The translations under genes and the position numbers were made by a program. From contig CANGIT010000006.1 in assembly GCA_947454155.1 (NCBI GenBank), forward strand, positions 118,194 to 182,193: a DNA stretch of 64,000 nucleotides, given 5' to 3'. The notes beneath the pieces were generated by a model that saw only the letters and a list, made by a program, of their open reading frames with translations, had not been told where the DNA came from and did not search any database. Every line of letters starts with the position of its first letter. Positions within the stretch are counted from its first letter, which is position 1. This document shows, piece after piece, positions 22,901-29,200 of the stretch. Source of the stretch: Chitinophagaceae bacterium. Lineage in GTDB: Bacteria; Bacteroidota; Bacteroidia; Chitinophagales; Chitinophagaceae.

Positions 22901-22925
22901 GTACAGCAGGGTAAAAATTCATCAT
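7941..22925 (-). CDS. Giant modular T9SS-secreted adhesin-like protein (4994 aa)
   Basis: A 4994-residue secreted surface protein, presumably exported by Sec and then T9SS. I place the start at the ATG ATG near 22925 (MMNFYPAVPS); the frame continues to 22994, but only this start gives a usual signal peptide (MRFIVMFAICTSLLFLM..., cleaved near residue 45 at SAQ). Approximate domain order: an N-terminal beta-sandwich (60-280, with FNFAGTNYDRVNIGSNGF); Ig-like modules alternating with three CUB-like domains (378-492, 598-712, 825-932), two of them with a vicinal-cysteine ETCCDN; many Ig/PKD-like modules; a right-handed parallel beta-helix (2015-2858) ending DIGADEF; BIG2-like Ig repeats (2940-3440); a cleaved-adhesin-like jelly roll (3730-3910); and from about 4240 the array-wide C-terminal module, ending in a type A sorting domain with LYPNPV. 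The frame is intact over 15 kb. Ligand and function are unknown. Confidence 0.9.
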   Translation of the reverse strand: MMNFYPAVPSTFRSLFSSLRMRFIVMFAICTSLLFLMGGGEVSAQTAAQYTMNPSVGTYSPITGTNVTLTPTSTNFTADDEGAANGVLIGFPFNFAGTNYDRVNIGSNGFITLGNATNNNNITGTTWTNSFNAGAPIVYPLLAPLWDDLSTVTAGSNVSYSLGGSAPNRVFIIQYSGIKWNYISSANVISFQVILYEAPSGANFGRIDFVYNQGTANVNGGSASIGIASANGVYLSLNNSSNSPTASNTANTTNISTKPQTGQIYTFTPPASCTTVSNFSAQSVITLSSNSTICVNAGGSTNLSMSQGFTGVSYVWQQASSISGPWSACPNINNTPTYTATNITTTTWYKCVVTCTGNGAVLNTNPVQVIYDPTCIYMPSGTNVASVNACSGTFYDMGGSGDYANLQNSTLTINPSTPGSAVRVVFNSFNVETCCDNLKIYNGNSTAAPLISTYNSNPGTITSTAPDGSLTFVFYSDFSVVKSGWDATISCQSPCSGTPAPGPINATATSVCNGDATALSITNTNMGPGITYQWFASTSSPTSGFVPYSGTGANTATINPVINGLNWFYCVVTCTNSGISTTTSTVAISGTSCPAPVIMPRNTSATVTTCLGHFYDTGDSPGNYGDNENDTITFYPGTTGAYISLTFNSFQIETCCDNIKFYNGNSTGSPLLGTFTTNPGTITSTAADGSLTVVFHSDFSVNYSGWDATISCYTPPPCSAPLSPGNTVTTSSSLCVGASASLSLQYAIPGSGVTYLWQQGPSATGPWNPCSGINANPTYNVTGLTTTTWYQCKVICGGNSATAATSTPISITNDNSCINMPQSGAITTCNAGFYDSGGSTGNYSNREDRTFTINPATAGNFIRVTFNSFSLQSGFDTLYIYNGNSTAAPLLGAYSATSPGQVTSTAANGALTFVFHSNLTVVSSGWDATVTCYNPPQCNSTNTTPGNALANPNVLCSGEATNLSLSSNNIALGVTYQWQSSSTGTGGWTNIASATSPTFSTPALSATTWYQCVLYCQTQDFTATSVPVQVQVNASPTLNSYAGGSRCGVGTVNLTGAASSGAVVNWYSAASGGNLLGTGNTFTTPTINTNTTYYAAAFTTGISEAAGKSTPTATTNFITTNYGLEFDANRYLLLDSARIYPVGTGTVTIALQNAAGTELASTGAIAVSGSGSTTPVMVPLGFSVPVGSGYHLVVKDYTGITGLVRDNVASTLTYPYISPSNSLRVTGSWIGTSNTTAYYYFFYNLKIRTGCESGRRGVVATVTPPPAISLNSPAPVCSGSSTSLTASSANAGYTYTWTPGNLSGATVAVSPVNTSTSQNSVNVTYIVTGTDNVTGCVNVANVDVTVNALPSDLLISPVSAIVCSSPTITQLSVPGGAMPDGTWAAVTWSPVTDLYRDAAATSPYIAGQDNWLVYAKPLTSGTVVYTATATSPQGCTRTATSTLTVNNNTVSVSITANPSGASVCTGTPITFTATPTYSGTVPTLVIYQWYVNNIVQSGTSSTFTSSTLANGDQVKCVLNNNNYSCNPNQPATSNIITMSLLPSLATSVSFASPATIVCQNTPVTFNTTQINGGANPNYQFFVGNTSVQGPGLSSVLNYSFPNVGTFRVKVKMIPTDGACHSPIAAWDSTLSVRVDTTYNAAVVIASNVGTIICPGTTVTFTANATNGGPGASYQWQYSTDGGTSWSTVGTNSPSYTTNALANNSIVKCLLTSNISSCISPAATITSNQLTMSVQGQAFNITLTPSAQPSCEGDTVRYTATTNLSGTHSYQFFVNTIPVNNNNNPYYTYVPAAGDVVSVSVIPSSTQSCATPNPATASAAPQQTKPKPSVSISIIPGTCSPVGLTAVASTSAGTITNYQWAFFNGTTYQSIPASFGGTSQAYYTTTNNTFQVTVTNTGGCSTTSVPSPSTNANQYDLALSGVYTIGAVAATGANATASTTVTCNSTAGLVAGREIAVTSPLATGSVPAGTVVQSITNPTQFVTNNAVTLNNAVITQASCSNFISYTKAVDALNKRSISGNVVFNASADFNEYLTGRLDLGSDTLPSTRNGFNTTPALNTQSATNSITFRKTGTGANPLLWAYTNGAGTTYSSTPDGMWALNGIDYVTIDSVDLKDNNATNYMEYGFGLFRFKSDGAQNNTIKNCNITLNKNNNVENLVANAPNNTMPNGSTGILVNSGTVTTANTLPTTGSASASNSFNKFYSNTIQNCYNGIVLTGYASPTASTTQADGDYGNDVGGSNISTGNIIKNFAGTGTAEAYGIKATAQWNLNVSYNTIDNSLGGTAATGLIHGIRGVSGDRANLTINANTIKLLSSSTLSEAYGINNAIGGNSTATTSNTINIINNNISGSSSSTLFGAINNSATCVNININGNNIIGFNYTGSGEFRGIYNGGNSNTLFISNNTIKSNTVTTANEKPYSLISAGATTLGTNALSTISNNNLISNSKVISTVTAAATPYFINTGLSTKTIIASNYINDNSFNITAGTTFAFTLSGIYSSGGNIVVSNNKCSKNYANINGGTNIPLNLYGYNSTSTTNDSIFNNTFSNFYINSSNSPVTASNILHNIVAIRAISSAGTTKNIFNNIIDSIYTNTEYTCKIMGIYTSTGSSTIFKNKISRIFPGKGATSQAYGISQGGASNLNVNINNNMISIDFSLAFAPAGANVVNNLDAIRGIDIGSTNATSNINVYHNSIYIKGTNATAFGSTAIQHLASATSSTTTQLDLRNNILVNESTPVGTGAIVAGLKRSAASALANYSTNSNNNDFYVPNGALYVEGITAYTTLAALTSNLGPTRENASKNVQPSFVNNAYDLHMLCGVTGISNAGTYVASVPDDIDADVRSNGLAPTNGPDIGADEFNLGSFAGRVLPDTTVCQGASGTLNLVGASGTVVNWRYTNDNGLTWRDTAITANSINYTNIQTTSKYIALVNSSACGGSQYSDTATVTVNPKPTLTSASTSLCVGGTLSITPSTLPALASPWVSNTPSLATVSGTTTGTVTGIAAGTPIRITFTSNQGCSNYVDVTVNAQPAAPAVTGAARCGGPGSPASVPLTATPGPGETIDWYSAPTGGTLLQANSNTYTPTISVTTVYYVQAKNASGCTSPTRTPVTATINAFPSVTGGSVCVGATLNLSPGATAGTGTNTPVWSSVTPATAAVNSNGQVLGVAAGPVTINYTNTDGCSTTAAVTVNANPTVTYNSTAVGNSLSICEGAANSITLTGSGTNAALTSSTPWLSTNTTVASVVNAASTTTTLTGLTAGTGSITYTATGGCYKTFIVTVNPLPTRYNLTVTGNGAYCAGGSGQSIGLSNSQVGVTYNLYLNPSATILATVSGTGFPISFGNFIPVGSYYVRAQNATTNCAVSMLDSAKIKTYALPVISGGLTICPNGTTQLTADSAAAPFTWVSSNPSVATINATGLVTGVTAGPTTITYTDRNGCTKTAIVTVNAASVGGTVSSNASVCGTATGTVSLTGNTGNVSGWYSSTNAGPWTLIASTSGLTSYAYTVAAPNKVRYRAYVQNGGCTPDSSSYVTISANATPTNFTVTGGGSFCAGGSGIHIGLSGSQIGVSYQLVQNAVTNFGSAVQGTGAALDFGVIDEAGTYTVIATNASFCLTTTTNSVTVTIKPLPTINITQTSPIAVCDPSTVTLNATTNGTSPIYQWYLDSDPIDGANSSAYTIGGVGTGVYTVFAISNGCSSPRSKGVVVTINTKPSSVSVTPSSSSLCLGSNTILRAGSDSVVGPDIALYENFNDATTNWTESHSSTSPSGSNWALRTSPFTKTTGYPTFDKFSTVDGGKFVMADADDGGAASHTNTILTSPSFNLSNYNSATLSFEHSLWSDINYDDLVEVDISINGGTSWTTLQDYWGSTAGSHIDNGVTTENASIDLQDYVGNSNVKVRFVYSSYDGYYWLIDNIKVSGIKRYPTTYAWTPLASGLNTYTGDEVVAAPTVNTTYTLTASTTAGCTATATAQVTIQNKVTVTTDPLSGNICTGGTMPTLSVAATGAIQTYQWYVHTSTQDSLIVGAINPTFTPNMPSTDTTLYFVIVDGPCGADSSNYAVWVVKPGAHITTEPVAPASSICIGGTSPSLTVTADGAISYQWYSNVSNSNSGGAPLSGATSATFAAPVSAASTLYYYVVVNGTCGKDTSVAVPVSVIGNTSITAQPVAPATAVCQNELSTLSVSATGGNLTYQWYSNSVNSNTGGTPLSGSTSSTLTIPTATTGTTYYYTIVSGCTPINSNAVAVTVNAGGSWIGSNTNWEDANNWCGGIPTGSTNVTIPVSSFYPVITTNTPVCRNITIATGASITVNGKLAIAGTISNSGTFNAKNGTIELNGSSAQTIPANAFQNNNLRNLIINNSSVTLGGTMNLLGKLSFARANATFAAGDSLLHLKSSDTLTAIIADVTNDSTTLGNQITGNVVAERYLSQRKAWRFLSMPTQHNAQTIKQAWQEGAGLPNQNTRPGYGTQLVGYGTLAQLSTVTGALGFDTVSTTGASIKTYNPVNNAWDTVGSTNSYFKPGKAYMTFVRGSRAKTRFNDIVDSTVLREKGSLNVGNISFNNLGTANGQFVGIGNPYASPVDFRRLLKSNLADQLYLWDPYLSNNLGAWQVVTFGSNGSFNISPGGGSFPDPNFGTITSEMLGIPSGAGFIVSTNGGVGSITFTEPSKIDSSRLHNREINLSNGTLRTSLYALNSTSNQMVDGTLHYFATDANNAIDQEDAKKLSNLNENFSIKDQGVLLSMNRRSDLTVNDTLYYHVKQFRSTNYQLLFKFTDVPHDGLQAILQDKYNNQEINLNMDGLTTYNFSVISSNPVTFDSARFRIVFKPLTPVPVSFTDIKAEKQQRNALVTWKVENETNIDHYIVEESVDGRNFVTLGSQAASGINTYSMLDRITKSGNNYYRVYAVEVSGARNYSRIARVTFDNIPVATLYPNPVKADKKVGLQMTDMASGEYQLKIYNSLGQRLMTTIIDHDGANRRYEIKLDKVTTHGNYHAELTNANDVKIVLKFIF

Positions 22926-23225
22926 AATCATTACTTTAAAAGTTGCGGTTGCCATGGTTAAATGGCATAAAATGCAAGCAGGAAAACTTGCCATTTTTCA
23001 ATCACAAAGGGCGGAAAATCAATTTGTTTTTCAGGGATATGGAAACAGTACCCGAATGTGCGGATATTTAGGCTTAAAAATACTGATAAACGTTAAATTA
23101 TCAATATTTTTTTCCTGTTTGGTGGGCATAAAAATCAAAACTGAGGAAGATGGGCATAAAAAAGGCTGACAAAATTTGAACAAATCAAATTCTTTACTAT
23201 AAAACGGGAGAAATTTTAGCGTATT
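22926..23225. other. 300-base gap upstream of the 4994-aa gene
   Basis: No supportable gene. Two direct copies of TGGGCATAAAAA occur at 23123-23134 and 23151-23162. A weak AT-only stem (AATTTGA/TCAAATT) lies just after the stop of the next gene upstream. I found no exact TAnnTTTG box, so the promoter of the giant gene is not evident. The leader before the chosen start reads AACTTTTAAAGTAATGATT, with no Shine-Dalgarno, as is usual in this phylum. Confidence 0.4.
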
Positions 23226-26200
23226 TTAAAGCCGATGAGCCACTGCGAGTTTAACAACGCCTTCGGGTAACTTACCTCCTTTGTAGCGGATCATATAGGT
23301 GCCTGCCGGCAATAGTTTTCCGGGCTGCAGGGCATAAGTGGCATTGGTGCCATTGTGTAAAATCTGCTTACGATCAACCAGCTTACCGGCTTCATCCAGC
23401 AATTCGATAGTGTATAAGGAAGCGGGTATATTTTTGAATTGCAGATGCACAATATTGTCCACTACCGGATTGGGGAAAATACTGATTTGTGGTGATGAAG
23501 ATTGACGACAAAGTTTTACGATGGAGGAAAGTTTTTCAAGTCCGGAAACATCCACACACCTTACTCTGTAATAGCTGCATCCTTCAAAAGGCTTGTTATC
23601 GATGCTCGCATATTGTGCAGCAGTGCCATTGTTGTGAATGGGATTTATTTCACCGATGGCAGAGAAATTCGAGCCATCGCAGGAACGTTCCAGTACATAA
23701 TGCTTCACCTCCAACTCTGCGCTAACATTCCATTTGATTTCGGCATCATCTCCTTTCCAGTTGGCTGTAATTTGTGTGAAATTAACCGGCAACGCACGAA
23801 GTAATTTAAATACAACCATAAACCTGTCATTACTTTTAGACAACGGATCGGCTGTTATTTCAAAAGGGAAAGATTGAGACTGACTCAAACTTACTGGTTG
23901 ACTGGTATGTAAATATTTATCTACTAAATAGGCTGTAAGATTCAGATTATCCATGTGTTCCGGCAGCAGTTGCAATTGGTAATTTTGCTGCCTTAAATTG
24001 TACATTTTATAGAAGATGGTGTCGTCGTCATGCAGTTGCTGACGAGCATCTATGGCTAATGATTGCTGATAATTATTGATACCCAGGTTTTCACCAAAGT
24101 TGGAGATTTTGGGCACATCAAAAGCATCTGCTCCATTCAATGCTGAAGAATCCAAGGCAAGCAAATTGCCATCCAGCAATTTGCCATCGGGGCTTAAAAT
24201 ATTGGCTTTCAACAAAGGTCTGACGATATCATCCGAACCTCTTTGTACAATACGATTGCCCGCCACTTTATTGGATTCTGCGAAACGGATAGTACCGCCA
24301 GTGGCGGAATAGAAAAAGAATGCCTGTCCCGATTGAATGAATGGGTAAGCTACCGTAGAGTCGTAAAATGTTGAACCGCCGGGCACAGGTTTCCATCCAC
24401 TGAACTGACTGATGGTTTGAATAGCTCCCAATCCCAAGCCTCCTTGTAAGGTTGGATCCCAAACATAAAAAGTTGGGTTGATACCTGTTGAGATGGACAA
24501 TACTTTTCTGTAATCGATAGGAGAAGCATAAGGATTGCCTGCTGTTTGAAAACTACCGGCTGTAACAGACACCGAAGAGGCAGCATCTGTACCTGAACCA
24601 TAAAATAACTTACCTGTTGTACGCAGGGTAACCGGCACGGCAGGAGTTGAGCTGGAGGTGACGCTTCTATCTCCTCTCACAAAAAACATGTACCCTTTGG
24701 GGTTAGCTATTTGCGTGCTGTTTGTGTTGGGAACACCAATATAAGTATTGGTAACATTGTCGTAACACTTCATGGTAGTGCCACTGGGTGTATAAAAGTC
24801 GAAACCCAACGCATAAGCCCCTGCTGGGCTGGAACCAAAATTGCTGGTGATGGTGGTACCATATCCAGGTTTGGGATTGGGAATTGTACTGGCAGCCACA
24901 GCCCCTTCTTGCCAAGCCTGTCGGATGGTTTGTCCATAAGTTGGTGTAGACAATAACTGCCAGGATTTACCGTGCTGACCAGCACCGGACCCTGTAGCAA
25001 TATATTTCTCTACTGTAAAACAGCCGGTGTTATTATATACCAATTGCACCGTATTGGGTATAGAGTCGATGCGGGCTGTACCATTGGCGGTAGACTTGAT
25101 AGTGAGGGTATCATTGATATTGACTATACCTGCATTTTTAAATCGCAATACCCCAGAATCGGTAATGGCGAATTTTTTATCAAAAGTGATAATACCTGAA
25201 GACTTATCAATTTCTAAAATGTTCATGGTGTCGATAATCCCTGAACCAACACCGGGGAAAGACTGACTTTCGGTGCCGCTTAAACGAAGAATGCCTTTAT
25301 TGCGAATGATACCACTATTGGTAGTGACTCCAGTGATATTGAAAGCTCCCCCATTGCTGATTGTCAAAGAGGCGCCAGATGCGATACTCAGATGGTGACA
25401 TGAAGAATTGCCGGTAATGACTGGATAATTAGGCAAGCCAGAAGGGATGTCTGCGTCTTGCGTAGTGCTGGGTATTCCACCGCACCAGTTATTGTTGTTG
25501 TTCCAGTCGGAAGAAATATTACCCGTCCAGGTGTAACGCGAAGGCGTATTCACTGTAATTGTTACAGGCGATGGGAATACGGTGGCTGCGCAACCTACCG
25601 AATCTGTAATGTTGGACAATAGATAATTGGTTGTAGTAGTTGGCGATACCACCAATACGGTATCTGCACTTCGTATATTATTAATCGTTACCGGATTGCT
25701 TCCATTTGCAGTGTAAGTGATGTTCCAGGGACTCATACTGTTTAAATGCAGCATTAAACTGGCACTTCCGTTGGAGCAAATGGTAGTGGCACCCGATAAA
25801 GTTGCGGTGGGCCTGGGATAAAACAATACGGTAAAAATGGGAGTATATACAGTAGTTGAGGAGCCGCCGCAAGAAGCCGACAGCGCTACTCTGTAAAACA
25901 TGGTATCTGGAATGTTATTAGCAGTATAAGTTGATGTTGTAGCTCCAGTAATATTTGAAAAAGGAACATTTATTGAATCTGTTGTGGATTGCCACTGAAT
26001 GGTACCGGCTGAATTTCCCGATAAAGACATCAATGTTGAATTAGTTCCTGAGCAGGCTATACGAGAGCCATTGATGTTACCTGCGTTTAATGTGGTGCCG
26101 AAGTTGATAATTGCATTGGCAGTAGAATCTTTGCAAGATGAAAGTGCCGCACTGGACAGCACTACGTGATAATAGGACGTTTGTGAAACGTTGGCTGCGC

Positions 26201-29200
26201 TATAATTTACACCTGTTGCAGTTCCCGGAGCCTGAGCCCATGTCAAACCGCCATCCAACGATCGCATCCATTTTATGGTACCGGTATTGCCCGATAAACT
26301 CATGGGCACCGTGGTAGTAGTGCAAATGGAGGTAAGAGCAGGCGTGATGGTACCCGGCGTAGGCAACTGCACAACATTGACTGTAAATGAGCCCGATGGA
26401 GAAGCCGCGCCACATCCGTTGGCACCGAAAATATTTACAATCGTGTATGTGGTAGTATCCGTAGGATAAACAGGAATTAACTGGTTATTGATCACTCCTT
26501 GCACAGTATCATATCTTACAGTACCTATACTTGGCACAAATGAAGAATATACCAACATGTATGGCACTGATGTACCTGCAACACCCACTTTTATGTTGGC
26601 CACACTTCCTCTGCAAATCGATCCGGTGCCAGATCGGGTAATCGTTGCCGTTGTCACGCCGGGCAATACTACAATCGTGTCTTTATTCGAAGGTAATGTC
26701 AAACCACAAGATGAATTACCATCCACCAAACTCAGCACACTGTAAATTGTGGTGGCTGATGGATACACATTGGTGGCAGCAGGAATCAACGGAATGATTA
26801 CCGGCGAAGTAACGATAGTAAATGTGGTGTCCGTATTAGTTGTACCCACAGTTCTTCTTAATGTACAAGTCCAGGGCCCGGTGCCGGTAACTGCAAGAGA
26901 AAGATTGGTAGATGATCCGGTACAAATACTACTCACGCTGCTCAACGTGGCGGTAACGGCTGGTTTTACTTTTATCTTCACTGTATCGGCTACAGAACAA
27001 CCATTGGGAGTTGTAGCGGAAGCGATATAAGTGGTGTTTGTTGTTGGATTGGCGTACAGGGTTGTTGCTGTTGTGCCTGTGTAGGCTGTTGTAGCCGCAG
27101 CGTTTGTGTACAAGCCTGTTGTGGGTGTCCAAATGATGGGCGACAATGCCTGACCCTTGATATTGATATTGTCAATGGCCCACCACCAGTCTTGCTTGCT
27201 GACATACCTGAAACGTAAATAAACACTGTCCGGATTATTATAAGTTGACCCTGTTCCGTTAATTCTTACGGTAAATGGCGTAAGATTGATCGAATCCTTT
27301 ACAAAACTATAGGGTTGGCCGATACTTCCGGTATTAGTGATGTTAGTTTTAGACCATAGTATCTGCCAGCTATTATTCACTGATGGTGTAGAACTTCTTT
27401 CGATGGCAACAATCTCAGGAATGGAAGCACTTACCCCATCACCGATCTGGTAATGATGCCAAAAACTCATCCAAACATTGGTATAACCCGATAAACTGAT
27501 TTTAGGAGTATATAAAATTGCTGTTGGACCTCCATTGGTAACTGCAAAACTATTGGACATGAAAAACTTGGAACTGTCATTGCTTCTGAAAGTATAAAAC
27601 TGATAAGAATATCCGTTGTTTTGTTGTTTCCAGGCGCCAGCATCTCCAGTAAGATCATAACTGCTGCTCCAGCCTGTGGGCAAAGCCGGAGTTCCAGTAT
27701 AGGTACCATTGAAATTTTCCGAAAAAATAATTGCTTCATTAAGTGTTCCACCTGTGGTGGTAAGCGTATCGATTTTCCCTGTGCATCTGTTGGTGGAATC
27801 AATATTGAACACTAACTGAGCGGGTGCCTGATTTACTGTAACTGTGATACTATCTACTTTTACACAGGCACCGGCAGTAGCCGTTACTTTATATGTGGTT
27901 GTAGTAGTGGGTGCAACTGTCACGGAATTTCCCACATAGGAAATTGGCGACCATGCATAAGAATAACTGCTATTGGTACTGGTTGCAGAAAGTACAGCGC
28001 TACTACCCTGACAAAAACTTGGTGGATTGGCGGTTAATATTATAGGGGTAGCATTGCTAATTGTTGCGGCCACAGGGGTTCTGGTTACTGTGCAACCATT
28101 ATAAAATTTCCAATTGAAAAAGCACATGTAATAATCCGACCTGAACTCATTGCCATTGATTTGTATGTCGGACGAAGTATAGGGATAAGGAAATGAAACG
28201 CCTGGCGGATTTATACTTCTATTCAATCCCGATCCCAAAGAACTCAAATCTCCGGCGTTAATGGTTAAATAATAATCGGTCCCTGGCAGCATGAACACAT
28301 TAATGGGGATGGTTTGAGGCGTAGCACCACCAGATACATTTGTGGTGAAGGGAATGGAACCCAGCAATAGGTTGGTGCTACTGTATACTTCTATGGCGAA
28401 AGTTTCATTGGCGGCTATGGGAAAAATATCTACAGAAATAATTGTTGTGGATTGTAAAACATCAAAAAATACTTTCCATGGTGTCAATTGCGGACTAATA
28501 GTTCCACCAGCCGCTGCAGGATTGGCCGGACCACAGCTACCACTGCTGCCTATATAGGTGGGCTCGGCATAATAAGTTGTGGTGCCATTTAATACAGGTG
28601 TATTGTATGTATTTCCTGTAGCAATAGGAGTACCTCCGGTAGGCGTTGTGTACCACTGAACTGTTGTACCTGTGCTTGGGGTTGCACCAATCGTCATGGC
28701 GCCTGTACCACATCTTGAAGCCGGAGAAGTAGTAATAATTTGTGGATTTTTCACCTCAAAGGAAATTGGCGTTGTGTATAGCACAGTAGCTCCACATGAG
28801 GATTTAAGACGAAATTGAGTAGTCGTATTAATAACCGGAGGGTTAGATGTAACAGGGTTTGTTTCACCGGCTACAGAAGTCCATGTTCCTCCTCCGTTGA
28901 TTGATTGCTCCCATTGATAAGCAGCACCTGTTCCATAAATACCAAATCCCGAACAAGTCATTACAGGTTGCCCAGACTGACAGAATAATATGGATGAAAC
29001 AGGAGTAACTGTACCTGCAACTGCACTTGCAACACAGGCTGGCGGTGTAAATTCATCAGCGCCAATATCTGGTATTGCACCTCTGGTTTGTTTGTCGATA
29101 TCAATTGTAATTCCCGAAATGGCAACCCCTTGATTATTTAAAGGAGACGCATCACTTAAATGTAAATTGAAAGGCGTTGCGGAGATAGCAACAAATACTG

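Noticed and set aside
22926..22994. Upstream ATG extension of the 4994-aa gene
   Set aside because: The extra 23 residues (MASFPACILCHLTM...) precede the n-region of the signal peptide and would make it unusually long; the ATG ATG at 22925 resembles starts of the neighbours.
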